DNA of 64,000 nt, taken from contig NZ_CP136423.1 in the NCBI RefSeq assembly GCF_034356035.1, positions 3,286,001 through 3,350,000 on the forward strand, in the 5' to 3' direction. Source of the stretch: Blautia hydrogenotrophica DSM 10507 (lineage in GTDB: Bacteria > Bacillota > Clostridia > Lachnospirales > Lachnospiraceae). The notes below the pieces were generated by a model. The model saw nothing but the letters and a program-made list of their open reading frames with translations, ran no database searches and was not told the origin of the DNA. Positions within the stretch are counted from its first letter, which is position 1. Each line of letters begins with the position of its first letter. Positions 8,741 to 18,615 of the stretch are shown piece by piece. The translations under genes were made by a program, and so were the position numbers.

Positions 8741-11143
8741 TTATCTCAATTGTTTCCACCCTGCATAAGCCCCGAACACCTTTTTCCCATTCACCGTCCG
8801 GTAGGCTCTCATGGTGTAATAGTATTCTTTTCCGCTCTTAATACCTTTGTGGGTGTAGGCGGTCGTGCTTCCTTTTCCGATCTGAGTCACATAGTGCCAT
8901 TTTCCGTTCTCGGAATTTTTATAGTAAATCCGGTAGCCGCTGGCTCCGTTCACCTTATTCCAAGCCAAAACCGCCTTGCCTTTCTGTGCCTTGGCCTTGG
9001 TAATCTTCACTTGTTTTGGCACCGCTTTTCCGCTCTTTCCATCGGAATAAGCGCCGAAAACTTTCTTTCCGTCCAGAGTACGATAAGCTCTGATATAATA
9101 AGTATAATTCCTTCCTGTGATCCGGCCAGTATGAATATATGAGACCGTCTCCCCGTTTGCGACCTGGGTCACGTATTTCCATGACTTTCCAGGTTCTTTA
9201 CAATAAATCCGATAACCCTCCGCATCCTGCACTGGCTTCCAGTTTATTTTCAAAGCACTGTAGCCCCAACTTTGGATTTTTTCAATTTCGGATCTGGAAT
9301 TTTTTGCCCGTCCGCTCTTTCCGTCTGAATATGCCCCGAACAGCTTCTCCCCGTCATCCAGCGTACTGTAAGCCCTCACATAGTAAATATAGTCTCTTCC
9401 TGATTTCAAACCGGTGTGAACGTAAGACGTATTATCCCTTCCCTCAATCTGCGCCGCAAATTTCCAGGCCCCTCCGTCTTCCTGATAATACAGACGGTAG
9501 CCCTCCGCATTCTTCACCGGATTCCAGTGTATTTCCAATGATTGATACCCTATCTCCCCCACCTGATTGATTTCAGACGGAGACGGTACACAGTCATGCC
9601 ATGTCAATGCTCCGCCTTGCCAATGTTTATCCGGCACGCCCAAAATGTCCTCATTGTAATAGACATCTGCATTTACCCAGAAAAAGACTTCTTCATTATA
9701 TGGATCATCTATAATAGGGTTTTTCCCATAAAATACAATCTTCTTCAGGCTCGTACAGCTAAAGAAAGCCCCCTGCTCTATATGCTGTACACTGGCAGGG
9801 ATATGTACTCTTACTATACTGCTGCCCATAAAGCTTCCGTCTCCAATATCCGTCACTTCATTTGGTATCTGAACTTCTTCCAGAGAAGTATCTAAAAAAG
9901 CACGGTCTCCAATTATCTTTACGCTAGCGGGAAGTTCAAAAATCCCTCTCCGGCTCATGGGACACACAAGAAACTTTGTCATCTCTTTATTCAGAAGTGT
10001 ACCATCCCAGGAACTATAATACGGATTTTCTTCAGACACCCAGATATAATCAGCCCGCCTTACGGCTGATATATCTATCTCTTGCACGCTGGCAGGAATA
10101 TTTACTCTGGTGATTTTTCCGCAATCAGAAAAAGCCCCTTTTATATAGATAACCCCTTCCGGAACACTATAAATTCCCTCCATTCCACTTGGAACTACAA
10201 GAAGCATCGTACACTCTTTATCAAACAAAGCGCCGTCTATAGAAGCATAGGTTTCATTGTCCTCAGATACCTGGATTTCCGTCAGACTGCAGCAACCGGC
10301 AAAAGCATCCTCACCTATTGCTTGCACTGCAGAAGGAATCCAGATCTTGTCAAGGTTCGTGCAGGAAAAAAATGCATCCTCTTCTATCTCCAAAAGACTT
10401 TCCGGCAGCACAATGTTTATTAAATTCTCACATTTATAAAACGCCTTGCTTTTAATACTGGTTATGCTCTCTGGAAGCACGACCTGTCTCAGCTGTTCAC
10501 AGTTCGCTAAAACTGACCCCGGCACTTCCGTAAAACCAAGCGGAAATTCAAAGCTTTCCAGGCTATCACAAGATTCAAATGCTCTTTCTCCTATCTCTGC
10601 AATACTATCTGGAAGATAGACCTTTTCCAGTCCGTCACAGCTTTCATACGCACTCCTTCCAATTCTCGTTATACTTTCCGGTAGGATTATCTCCTTTATA
10701 AAATCTTGGGAGTCAAAAAAATAATCCCCGATACTGGTAATACCCGCTTCAACCGTCACTCGTCTCACATTTTTCCGATACCACGGAACCTCGCTCCAAC
10801 GGCGATAGTCTGTCGTCGGTCCTGTTCCACTTAATGTCAGTGTTCCTTTACTGTCGAGTCTCCATGTTACATTTTCACCACAAATTCCCTCGGAAACGAC
10901 CTCTACATTGTTCTCCGCATCAGATGTTCTGAGATCATTTTCTGTCATAAATCCATTTTTTTCATCTGGTTGGGTATCCTCGGATATCACGTCTTCCCCC
11001 AAAAAGCTTTCTTCCGCAGGCTTCTCTACAGAGAAATCTCCCTCTTTTTCTTCCACTATCTCTGCCGCAGCGCCAGAAGCTGGAATTGGAGCCAGCAAAA
11101 AAACGGCCAATATTCCTGCAAAAACTAATTTTCTCTTTTTCAT
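8741..11143 (-). CDS. Secreted BspA-type leucine-rich repeat protein with three Fn3 domains
   Basis: About 800 residues from the ATG at 11143, chosen over one 24 bases upstream because AAGGGG is well placed and the signal peptide then starts MKKRKLVFAG. After the signal peptide comes an acidic linker, a short CGENVTW...LSGTG domain, then many 23-residue LRR_5 (BspA/TpLRR) repeats of the form xxxIxLPESxxxIxxxAFxxCxxL, and three Fn3-like domains (about residues 525-800), each starting near a YxxLxIxWxPV stretch. No LPxTG or other anchor is seen. Such proteins mediate adhesion in gut anaerobes. It is paralogous to the next gene, and the last 85 residues are nearly identical. Confidence 0.9.
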   Translation of the reverse strand: MKKRKLVFAGILAVFLLAPIPASGAAAEIVEEKEGDFSVEKPAEESFLGEDVISEDTQPDEKNGFMTENDLRTSDAENNVEVVSEGICGENVTWRLDSKGTLTLSGTGPTTDYRRWSEVPWYRKNVRRVTVEAGITSIGDYFFDSQDFIKEIILPESITRIGRSAYESCDGLEKVYLPDSIAEIGERAFESCDSLESFEFPLGFTEVPGSVLANCEQLRQVVLPESITSIKSKAFYKCENLINIVLPESLLEIEEDAFFSCTNLDKIWIPSAVQAIGEDAFAGCCSLTEIQVSEDNETYASIDGALFDKECTMLLVVPSGMEGIYSVPEGVIYIKGAFSDCGKITRVNIPASVQEIDISAVRRADYIWVSEENPYYSSWDGTLLNKEMTKFLVCPMSRRGIFELPASVKIIGDRAFLDTSLEEVQIPNEVTDIGDGSFMGSSIVRVHIPASVQHIEQGAFFSCTSLKKIVFYGKNPIIDDPYNEEVFFWVNADVYYNEDILGVPDKHWQGGALTWHDCVPSPSEINQVGEIGYQSLEIHWNPVKNAEGYRLYYQEDGGAWKFAAQIEGRDNTSYVHTGLKSGRDYIYYVRAYSTLDDGEKLFGAYSDGKSGRAKNSRSEIEKIQSWGYSALKINWKPVQDAEGYRIYCKEPGKSWKYVTQVANGETVSYIHTGRITGRNYTYYIRAYRTLDGKKVFGAYSDGKSGKAVPKQVKITKAKAQKGKAVLAWNKVNGASGYRIYYKNSENGKWHYVTQIGKGSTTAYTHKGIKSGKEYYYTMRAYRTVNGKKVFGAYAGWKQLR

Positions 11144-11342
11144 TCTTTCATTCCCCTTTCTGCACAAAAGTCCTGTTCTTCGTTTCCTTTCTTCCCTCTT
11201 TGTTCTTCCGAAATATGCCTGTCATTTCTTGTTTTCATTTTACTAATATTTTCCTTCTGCGTCTATCTGGAATCATCGTATTTCAGCAACAAACACAGGA
11301 ATAAATCGAAGGTAAAAACAAGTAATTACAAATCTGGCCGCT

Positions 11343-13946
11343 TCAGGCAGTTACACCTGCCTGTCTCCATTTCGCATAAGCCCCGAACACCTTTTTCCCA
11401 TTCACCGTCCGGTAGGCTCTCATGGTGTAATAATAGTCTTTTCCTTCCTTAATGCCTTTATGGGTATAGGAGGTCGTACTCCCTTTTCCGATCTGGGTCA
11501 CATAATGCCATTTCCCGTTCTCGGAATTCTTATAGTAAATCCGATAGCCGCTGGCCCCGTTCACCTTGTCCCAGCTCAGTGTGGCCTGGTTCTTCCCTTC
11601 CCTGGCCTTCGTGATCTTCGCCTGTCTGGGCAGGGATTTCCCGCTCTTTCCCGCAGAATAAGAGCCAAAGGCTTTCTGCCCGTCCACATTACGATAGCCC
11701 CGTACATAATAAGTATAGGTCTTTCCGGTAGTCCGCCCTGTATGCACATAGGAAGTAGCGTCGCCATCTGCAATTTGCGTCACATATTTCCAGGCAGAAC
11801 CCGGTTCCTGATAATACAGACGATAACCGTCCGCGCTTTCCAAAGCGTCCCAGCTGATTTTCAGCGCGTTGTATCCCCAGCTTTGCACTTTATTGATCTT
11901 GGCCCTGGATGCCTCTGTCTTTCCGGTTTTTCCGGCAGAATACGCCCCAAACAGTTTCTCCCCGTCATCCAGGCTATGATAAGCCCGCAGATAATATGTG
12001 TACTCTTTCCCGCTTTGCAGTCCCGTATGTACATAGGAAGTATTCTCGCCGCCTGAAAGCTGCGTGATATATTTCCACGGCTCGCCGCTTTCCTCCTGAT
12101 AATACAGGCGGTAGCCTTCTGCATTATTCACCGGCTCCCAGCTGATCTCCACGGCATTATATCCCAGTCCTTTCACCTGACTGATCTCAGAAGGACAGGG
12201 TACACAGTCATGGAAGGTCAGGGTTGCAGCCTGATAATGCTGATCCATCTCCTCTCCCCAAATCTCTTTGCAATAATAGGCATCCGCCACCACATACTGA
12301 AAAATCTCCAATTCAGACCCATCATTTGGGATCGGGTTCTCTCCATAAAAGACAATCTTCTTCAATCTGGTGCAATCGTAAAAGGCTCCAGACCTGATAT
12401 GTTTTACGCTGGCTGGAATGCTGACCTCTTTTAACTTCTTACACCCCTCAAAAGCCCTGCCTCCAATCACTTCCACCCCATTGGGAATTGTAACTTCCGT
12501 CAAATCCTCGCACTCCTCAAAAGCATAGAGTCCTATTACTTTGACACTGTCCGGAATCACATACGTTCCTGTTCTTCCCGTAGGGCAGGCAACCAGTTCC
12601 GTCTTCTCTTTGTCAAACAGCACTCCATCCAGCGAAGAATAGTACGGGTTTTCCTCCGATACCTCAATCCTTGCCGCACTTCTAAAAGACATATAGCCCC
12701 AATACTGTTCCACATCTTTCACCGCAGAAGACAGAACAACCGCCTCTAACTTATTGCAGCCATAAAAAGCTCTTCCTCCAACCGTCACTGTCCCTTCCGG
12801 AACTTCATAATCGCCGGCTTTCCCTGCCGGACAGGTAACCAGTCTTCGATCCTGGCTAAACAAAGCCCCGTCCAAGGAATAATAACTTTGGTTTCCTTCT
12901 GCCACCTGAATGGAAAGAAGATTATCGCATCTGCTAAATGCTGTATCCCCCACCCTGCTTACCGTAAAAGGAAGCACGATTTCTTCCAGGCTGTCACACC
13001 CCTCAAAAGCAGAGTCCTCGATCTCTGTTAGCCCTTCCTGTAAAGTGAGATTCCTAAGATTTTTACAAGACTCGAATGCCCCGTCTCCAATCCGCGTCAC
13101 ACTCTCCGGTATCACAACATTATCCAGCAGATTGCACGAGTAAAAGACGTCATTTCCAATCTCGGTGAGACCTGGCGGCAGTTCAATACTTTCCAGGCTA
13201 TCGCAGCCCGAAAAAACATCGTTTTTAATCTCAGTGAGACCCGACGGCAGTTCAATACTTTCCAGCCTATTGCATTCCGAAAAAGCGCCGTTTCCAATCT
13301 CAGTGAGACCCGACGGCAGTTCAATACTTTCCAGCCTATGACAACTCCCAAAAGCCTCCTCTCCAATTCGTGTCACACTCTCCGGTATACTGATTTCTTT
13401 GATGTTCGCGTAGAAAAGCGAATAGTCTCCAATGCTCGTCACTCCAGGTTCAATAATCACCCAATTCACTCGTTCTCTATCCCATGGCCGTGATGTCCAT
13501 CTGCTGAAATCCTCCATTGGTCCTGTTCCACTCAGGGTCAATGTCCCCTTTTGGGTCAATGTCCATGTCACATTCTCTCCGCAGGTCCCTTCCCCAATAA
13601 TCTCCGATGTATCTTCTGCTCCCTGTTCCGCTGCTGTGAGGCTCTCTTCCGTAGTCTCTTCTGACTCCGATTCCCCAGAAAGCTCTTCTTTCTGTATATT
13701 TTCCTCCGGGTATTCCCTTTCTTCTGTCTCATCCGAATCCTCAGCACTTTCCTGGAAAGCCCCTTCTTCCTCTGTAAAGATTTCCTCTGACCCCGAAATA
13801 TCATCTTCTTCAGAAGTTTCCTCTTCGCAGGGAGCAGACGTCTCCGCCTCGCTTTTCTCTGTCACTTCCACTGCCGCGCCGACAGGCATCGGTACTGCCA
13901 AAGAAACCGTCAACAATCCTGCTAATACTATTTTTCTTTTCTTCAT
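11343..13946 (-). CDS. Secreted BspA-type leucine-rich repeat protein with three Fn3 domains (paralogue)
   Basis: An 867-residue surface protein with a signal peptide (cleavage near PVGAA), a long Glu-rich linker (about residues 27-115), the same CGENVTW...LSGTG domain, some 15 LRR_5 repeats and three C-terminal Fn3 domains (about 595-865). Strong RBS AAAGGAGG precedes the ATG at 13946. Three consecutive LRR units are almost identical in DNA (69-bp period, 13153-13359), so the array may change copy number. It shares its C-terminal module with the paralogue at 8741-11143. Likely adhesion or glycan/host-protein binding; ligand unknown. Confidence 0.9.
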   Translation of the reverse strand: MKKRKIVLAGLLTVSLAVPMPVGAAVEVTEKSEAETSAPCEEETSEEDDISGSEEIFTEEEGAFQESAEDSDETEEREYPEENIQKEELSGESESEETTEESLTAAEQGAEDTSEIIGEGTCGENVTWTLTQKGTLTLSGTGPMEDFSRWTSRPWDRERVNWVIIEPGVTSIGDYSLFYANIKEISIPESVTRIGEEAFGSCHRLESIELPSGLTEIGNGAFSECNRLESIELPSGLTEIKNDVFSGCDSLESIELPPGLTEIGNDVFYSCNLLDNVVIPESVTRIGDGAFESCKNLRNLTLQEGLTEIEDSAFEGCDSLEEIVLPFTVSRVGDTAFSRCDNLLSIQVAEGNQSYYSLDGALFSQDRRLVTCPAGKAGDYEVPEGTVTVGGRAFYGCNKLEAVVLSSAVKDVEQYWGYMSFRSAARIEVSEENPYYSSLDGVLFDKEKTELVACPTGRTGTYVIPDSVKVIGLYAFEECEDLTEVTIPNGVEVIGGRAFEGCKKLKEVSIPASVKHIRSGAFYDCTRLKKIVFYGENPIPNDGSELEIFQYVVADAYYCKEIWGEEMDQHYQAATLTFHDCVPCPSEISQVKGLGYNAVEISWEPVNNAEGYRLYYQEESGEPWKYITQLSGGENTSYVHTGLQSGKEYTYYLRAYHSLDDGEKLFGAYSAGKTGKTEASRAKINKVQSWGYNALKISWDALESADGYRLYYQEPGSAWKYVTQIADGDATSYVHTGRTTGKTYTYYVRGYRNVDGQKAFGSYSAGKSGKSLPRQAKITKAREGKNQATLSWDKVNGASGYRIYYKNSENGKWHYVTQIGKGSTTSYTHKGIKEGKDYYYTMRAYRTVNGKKVFGAYAKWRQAGVTA
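13153..13359 (-). repeat. 69-bp tandem repeat inside the LRR gene
   Basis: Three near-identical in-frame 69-bp units starting at 13153, 13222 and 13291, each coding one 23-residue LRR unit (SIELPSGLTEIxNxxF type). Confidence 0.85.
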
Positions 13947-13996
13947 TGCGTCCTCCTTTTCTTAGAACAGCTTAACTCTTTATATAGTTTCATCTC

Positions 13997-14080
13997 TTAC
14001 CGCATCTGCTTCCACTCTGCATAAGCTCCGAATACTTTCTCCCCATTCACCGTCCAGTAAACTCTCATGGTATAGTAATT
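13997..14080 (-). pseudogene. C-terminal remnant of a third LRR/Fn3 paralogue
   Basis: Codes NYYTMRVYWTVNGEKVFGAY then AEWKQMR and a TAA stop. This matches the last 27 residues of both neighbouring LRR/Fn3 proteins (YYTMRAYRTVNGKKVFGAYA). No start or RBS. Immediately upstream, 14091-14149 resembles the 5' flank of the first LRR gene (11218-11276). The sequence therefore keeps the upstream region and the last codons of a paralogue and has lost everything between. Confidence 0.85.
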
Positions 14081-14189
14081 CCAAAATCAACCTGTCACTT
14101 CTTGTTTTCATCCTACCAAAATTTCCCTTTTGCGTCTACTTGAAAACATTGTGTTTGCAGGAAAAACGCTCCTTTCCCTTCTCTTTTTT

Positions 14190-14363
14190 CTACCTGCTCT
14201 GCTTGACCTGTAGCAGATTCACACAATAAACGCTGAACACCTCTCCGAATGCTTCACAAAGACAGTTCTGCCAATGATCTATTTTAGTTGCTTCAAGTAC
14301 ATTCTTCAAATCAAATAAAGAAAGCAAGCGACATGTAAGTTTTTCTCCATGCACACCTGCTTT
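14190..14363 (-). pseudogene. Unrecognised open frame, probably a gene remnant
   Basis: A 57-codon frame without a start codon, bounded by stops. It reads as plausible protein (for example FDLKNVLEATKIDHWQNC and CEAFGEVFSVYCVNLL). I do not recognise the family. It lies between the LRR deletion scar and the broken HEPN gene, a region of decay. It may be chance. Confidence 0.3.
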
Positions 14364-14427
14364 CTACGCATTTCTATATTTCACCTTTCTTTATCTGTTT
14401 TTCTTCCTGCCTGTTCTGACTTTCTTG

Positions 14428-14817
14428 TTAACTTTCTAAGATTCCCATCAGCCAATCATACAAGATTTCCGGCTCCTGCAGTGCTTTTGTAACATGATAT
14501 TCCTCAATGTAGAGCTCCTGTGAATATCGAATCTTTACACCATACGGCGTCAGATCATCGCACATCTCAAGATATTTCTCATCTACAGTTTCATATTCCT
14601 GAAGCAGTTCTGCCAGAAGACCGAGGTCATGAGTCTTTTTATCGTCACATTTTTAGAAATTAAAAGACCTTTTAGCAGCTTTTCAATGGACTGCTGGCAG
14701 TGATAACAGATAATTTCCAGCGGCTTCGGATACATATGCTCATTAAAGATGCTTTGCTGTAAGAAAATCCATTTTGGCAAAATTAATCCATTCCTGAAGC
14801 AGTTCCTTATCTTTCAT
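14428..14817 (-). pseudogene. HEPN-domain toxin, inactivated by two frameshifts
   Basis: Three frame segments together give a normal HEPN protein of about 130 residues. Segment one is MKDKELLQEWINFAKMDF... ending at a stop just after KHL. Segment two carries MYPKPLEIICYHCQQSIEKL. Segment three runs from KKTHDLGLLAELLQEYE to WLMGILES. The first break (near 14745) fits a 2-base loss or 1-base gain, the second (near 14640) a 1-base loss. The ATG at 14817 overlaps the end of the nucleotidyltransferase gene by 11 bases, the usual MNT/HEPN coupling. In intact systems the HEPN protein is an RNase-type toxin that the MNT partner modifies. Two independent breaks make this a pseudogene rather than a read error. 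Confidence 0.85.
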
Positions 14818-15130
14818 ATAATAACAAACCCTCCTGTTTCACAATTTTCTCAAGGGTATTTTCTTTTGCTCTCTCATCAAAGGACGATTCGTACCCTACC
14901 ACAATGTCAACCGGGCGCTTTCGGATTCCACGGAGAGATTTATATGCTTTCTGAGACAGCTCAATCTGATTTCCAGCATCGTGCGGGACTACTATATAAA
15001 AATCATAGTCGCTGTCTTCATTATAAGTACCTTTTGCAAAAGAACCGAACAGGTAAATCCGTTTCGGCATTACTGTCAGGCAGATTCTGTCTTTGATTGC
15101 ATTAATCTCATTGTTAATCACCCTGCTCAC
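14807..15130 (-). CDS. MNT-type minimal nucleotidyltransferase (antitoxin of an MNT/HEPN pair)
   Basis: A 107-residue minimal nucleotidyltransferase. The signature GSFAKGTYNEDSDYDFYIVV shows the GS motif and the DxD metal pair (D in SDYD), and a further acidic residue sits in RPVDIVVGY. MntA-like proteins neutralise HEPN toxins by AMPylation. The likely start is GTG at 15130 behind GAGAGG, although a GTG nine bases further in is also possible. It appears intact while its HEPN partner, overlapping downstream, is broken, so its antitoxin job here may be gone. Confidence 0.85.
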   Translation of the reverse strand: MSRVINNEINAIKDRICLTVMPKRIYLFGSFAKGTYNEDSDYDFYIVVPHDAGNQIELSQKAYKSLRGIRKRPVDIVVGYESSFDERAKENTLEKIVKQEGLLLYER

Positions 15131-15282
15131 ATCCTCTCAAACAGACTTGCTTGGATTGTTCCTTTTATACATCCTTAGTATACCACAGATTCTCCTGCTT
15201 ATCTATCAGAGAGAAACTTTGCTTTTACAGTTTCCAACTGAACACTGACGCCGTCGTACTCCCTACGCACCGCTTTTCTTTC

Positions 15283-17808
15283 TCACTCCTCCCGTATTCG
15301 CTCCACAATCGTCTCCCGACACATTTTCCGGTAGTTGTACAGGGGAACACCAAAAGCGATCAGCAATAAAAGCGGCATAGCCGCCAGGCTGGCAGTCACC
15401 GACGGTGTATAGACAAAAAAGAATGTCTGCCCCACTGTCCGCATCAGCACACTTTTCATGAGTACAAGTCCCACGGTATCCGCAATCAGCAAAGACACCA
15501 AAAAGTAAAGACTGCCCTCCGTCATGAGCATCCGCCGAATCTGTTTCTTCGTCATTCCGACTGCCTCCAACAAAGACAATTCCTTTTTCCGAGTCAGGAT
15601 GGAAACCGCCGAGGTATTAAAGAAATTCAGCACGCCGATCACAAAGATTACGCCGCATAAAAGCCCTAAAACCATGATATATTTTCCGGCAAACTGTTCA
15701 CATTCTTTTTCAATGGACATTCTGGACTGTACATAGAGCTCTGTGCTGGAATTTTCCTCTGTGTAAGCTTTCAGCCATCGATCAAAGGCTCTCTGCGTGC
15801 CGTCCCGGACATCTATCCCCGCCGTCATGGCGCCGGAATTTCCACCCAGCTTCAGATACTCCTGAGCCGGAAGATAAAAGGAATAGTCAAAATAAGTGCC
15901 TGCAGCAAAGGGATAATCCAGATCGTAGGCCAGCTCTCCCACAGCCAGAACCGTATAGGTTCCCTCCCGTCCTTCACCCAGCTCTACGGTGACGGTATCT
16001 CCTGGATGGTAGTAATTTCCCGGAATGTCCCTCTGTCTGTTCACAATCACATAGTTCCCGGACTGAAACTCCTCCCAGGTACAGCCTTCCCCCAAAAATT
16101 CCATTTTCTCAAAAGCCCCCTGGCTGACTCCTAGGACATGGGAAATCACCTGTCTGCTTTCCAGGAATTTCTGCTCCCGTTCCATCTGGTATCCGTCGAT
16201 GATATTTTCCTCTTTTGCCTTTCGCATCAACCGCCCTAGATTCTCATATCCGTTATCGTCCAGATCATGCATGGTTTCTGTCTCATACACACAGGCCACC
16301 GATTCTACCTCTTCTCTTTTTTCCAGTTCCTCCAGAAACTGCGGAGTGATCGCATGAAAATCAGAATACTTGGCGTTCATGGAACATCCTGTAACGCAAA
16401 AATCGGAGGAAATAAAGCTGTCAATATAGAGGTCAAAGTCAAAGCTCTCCCGGACCACATATGCACAGTTCAGCAGAAAAATAGGCAGAGTCAAAGACAA
16501 AATCACCAAGACAGACTTTCTCCACATTCTGCGCATATTTCCCAGCGCCATCCGCACAGGAGTCACCTTTCCGGTCTTCTTGCGCTTTCCTTTCACAGAT
16601 GGCTCTTCTAATTTCACCGCCTCCACCGGAGAGATTTTCGCCACCATTTTGCAGGGGCGAAGGCTGGCTGTGTACACTGTTCCCAGGGAAAACAGCGCTG
16701 CTCCCAGAAAAATCCAGGGATTCGTGCTGATGAGTATCTGCGGCTTTTCACCGCCCAGTTCAGAGGTAAGCAGATAAGGAGTCATGCCCCGCCCCACGAA
16801 CCAGCCCGTCAGCAGGCCTATGGGAATTCCCACCGCCGCCAGAACCAACGCCTGCCTGCGCACAATCCATCGAAGCTGCCTGCCCGTCGTCCCAGCGTTT
16901 TTCAAAAGTCCATAGGACTGGATATCGTTTTTCACAGAGATATAGAACACATTATAGATAATCAGGTATCCGGCCAGAAAAATCACCGCCAGAATCAGAA
17001 GCACTGTTCCCACTGGAAACCCGTCTTCCCCGAACAGTTTATCGTAGGCCGGCGGTATATCCATCCGGGCCTGTGTGTCCGAAACCCCATATCTTTGATC
17101 TATCTCTTCTTTGTAATGCTCCAAAAACAGCGGGGTGCGAAACCAGAGGCTCAGATTGTAGTCCCCCTCATAATCTCCAAGGGCGATCGCCTTTTCTGTA
17201 GCAGTCTTAACATGCTTTAAGCAGTATCGTTCTGACACCCAGATCATCTGCGCCTGAGCCAGAGTGTCCCCTTCCCAGTAGCCACTCAGTGAAAACGTCT
17301 GGGTCACCTTTTTGCCCGACAGCATAAATTCCAGAGTGACAGGACTTCCAAGTTGATGAGGCACCCCCAGAAGATCCAAGGTGATCGTGCTCATGGCTGC
17401 CTCGTTTTCCTTCTTTGGGAGATTCCCTACAGTGGGCAGACATTGATAGCTTGACGCTCCGTTCCTGTCTGCATACCGTATCTCCGTCCCAGAATCTCTC
17501 AGCTTGGCGTTTTCCGCCGTCGACATAAAAACCGTGTATCCCATTCGATCGATTTTTTCATAGTCTCTGATCTGTTCAAACTGCTCCTTCGTCAAATCCT
17601 GAATTGCCAGATGACTGGAATCCATACTGGTCCGCATGTCCTGGTTCATGGTGGAGCGCAGCACAGACAGCACGCCTGTAAACGCCGAGGTGAACATCAC
17701 TGCCGTCATCACAATCGCCAGAACTGCGATCAGGTTTCTCCCCCGGTTCAACTTTAGAAAACGTCTGGTCAGAAGTCTCAGGGTAGGTCTACTATTCACA
17801 GAAATCAT
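15283..17808 (-). CDS. ABC transporter permease, FtsX/MacB type
   Basis: About 841 residues with the usual two FtsX modules: TM1 near residues 25-50, a large extracellular domain, three TMs near 265-380, then a second TM-loop-TM3 unit ending at the C-terminus. RBS AAGGAAG precedes the ATG at 17808. The gene overlaps the ATPase gene by 17 bases and forms the exporter with it. Such two-gene units, often beside two-component systems as here (20.6-22.3 kb), typically handle cationic peptides or bacteriocins in Firmicutes. Substrate is inferred, not shown. Confidence 0.9.
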   Translation of the reverse strand: MISVNSRPTLRLLTRRFLKLNRGRNLIAVLAIVMTAVMFTSAFTGVLSVLRSTMNQDMRTSMDSSHLAIQDLTKEQFEQIRDYEKIDRMGYTVFMSTAENAKLRDSGTEIRYADRNGASSYQCLPTVGNLPKKENEAAMSTITLDLLGVPHQLGSPVTLEFMLSGKKVTQTFSLSGYWEGDTLAQAQMIWVSERYCLKHVKTATEKAIALGDYEGDYNLSLWFRTPLFLEHYKEEIDQRYGVSDTQARMDIPPAYDKLFGEDGFPVGTVLLILAVIFLAGYLIIYNVFYISVKNDIQSYGLLKNAGTTGRQLRWIVRRQALVLAAVGIPIGLLTGWFVGRGMTPYLLTSELGGEKPQILISTNPWIFLGAALFSLGTVYTASLRPCKMVAKISPVEAVKLEEPSVKGKRKKTGKVTPVRMALGNMRRMWRKSVLVILSLTLPIFLLNCAYVVRESFDFDLYIDSFISSDFCVTGCSMNAKYSDFHAITPQFLEELEKREEVESVACVYETETMHDLDDNGYENLGRLMRKAKEENIIDGYQMEREQKFLESRQVISHVLGVSQGAFEKMEFLGEGCTWEEFQSGNYVIVNRQRDIPGNYYHPGDTVTVELGEGREGTYTVLAVGELAYDLDYPFAAGTYFDYSFYLPAQEYLKLGGNSGAMTAGIDVRDGTQRAFDRWLKAYTEENSSTELYVQSRMSIEKECEQFAGKYIMVLGLLCGVIFVIGVLNFFNTSAVSILTRKKELSLLEAVGMTKKQIRRMLMTEGSLYFLVSLLIADTVGLVLMKSVLMRTVGQTFFFVYTPSVTASLAAMPLLLLIAFGVPLYNYRKMCRETIVERIREE

Positions 17809-18484
17809 GGAGACCACTTCCTTTCACCAGTTTTCCATCCTCTATCCGAATAATTCGGTTCGCAAGCTGTGCAATCTCTTCATTGTGGGTAATCATCACC
17901 ATGGTCTGATGAAACCTTTCACAGGTAACCTTCAAAAGCCCCAGCACATCCTGGCTGGTACGGCTGTCTAGATTCCCCGTGGGTTCATCCGCCAACAAAA
18001 TCGCTGGCTTCGACGCCAGGGCCCGCGCGATGGCCACCCTCTGCTGCTGTCCGCCGGAAAGCTGGCTTGGCAGGCTCTCAGTCTTTTCCTCTAAGCCCAG
18101 GGTTTTGACAATCTCCCGAATATATGCCCCGTCCGCCTTCTTCCCGTCCAGTCCCAACGGCAGCGTGATGTTCTCCATGACATTCAGCATGGGAACCAGG
18201 TTATAGCTCTGAAACACAAAACCGATGTTTCGTCTCCGAAAAATCGTAAGCTGTTCGTCCTTCATCTTCGCTAAATTTCTTCCGTCTACAATCACCTCGC
18301 CGCTGGTAGGCACATCCAGTCCGCCCATCATATGCAGCAGCGTCGATTTTCCGCTTCCGCTGCTTCCCACCACTGCCAGGAATTCTCCTTTTTCCACACT
18401 CAGGTTCACTCCGTCCAAAGCTTTTACCAGGGTTTCACCCTGGCCATACTCTTTTCTCAGGTTCTTTACTTCCAGTATCTTCAT
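17792..18484 (-). CDS. ABC transporter ATP-binding protein, MacB/LolD type
   Basis: A 230-residue ATPase. Walker [11 protein letters not shown]-loop FVFQSYNL, signature LSGGQQQR, Walker B ILLADEPT and the switch His (MITHN) are all present. I chose the ATG at 18484, not the one 15 bases upstream, because AAAGGAGGAG lies just before it. It energises the overlapping FtsX-type permease. A terminator (18554-18589) separates it from the butyrate-kinase homologue upstream, so it probably also has its own promoter. Confidence 0.95.
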   Translation of the reverse strand: MKILEVKNLRKEYGQGETLVKALDGVNLSVEKGEFLAVVGSSGSGKSTLLHMMGGLDVPTSGEVIVDGRNLAKMKDEQLTIFRRRNIGFVFQSYNLVPMLNVMENITLPLGLDGKKADGAYIREIVKTLGLEEKTESLPSQLSGGQQQRVAIARALASKPAILLADEPTGNLDSRTSQDVLGLLKVTCERFHQTMVMITHNEEIAQLANRIIRIEDGKLVKGSGLHDFCE

Positions 18485-18553
18485 GACTCCTCCTTTCACA
18501 AGTACCGGCCCTCACCCCGGCCTTGCCCTTTGGATGATTCTAACAAAAGAAAA

Positions 18554-18589
18554 TCTCCAGACAGTTTCTGAAATATTACAGTCTGGAGA
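18554..18589 (-). terminator. Terminator after the butyrate-kinase homologue
   Basis: Perfect 9-bp stem TCTCCAGAC/GTCTGGAGA, followed on the minus strand by TTTTCTTTTG. It lies 27 bases past the kinase stop codon. Confidence 0.8.
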
Positions 18590-18615
18590 CATTTCTTCTT
18601 ATTCAAATCTTCTTT

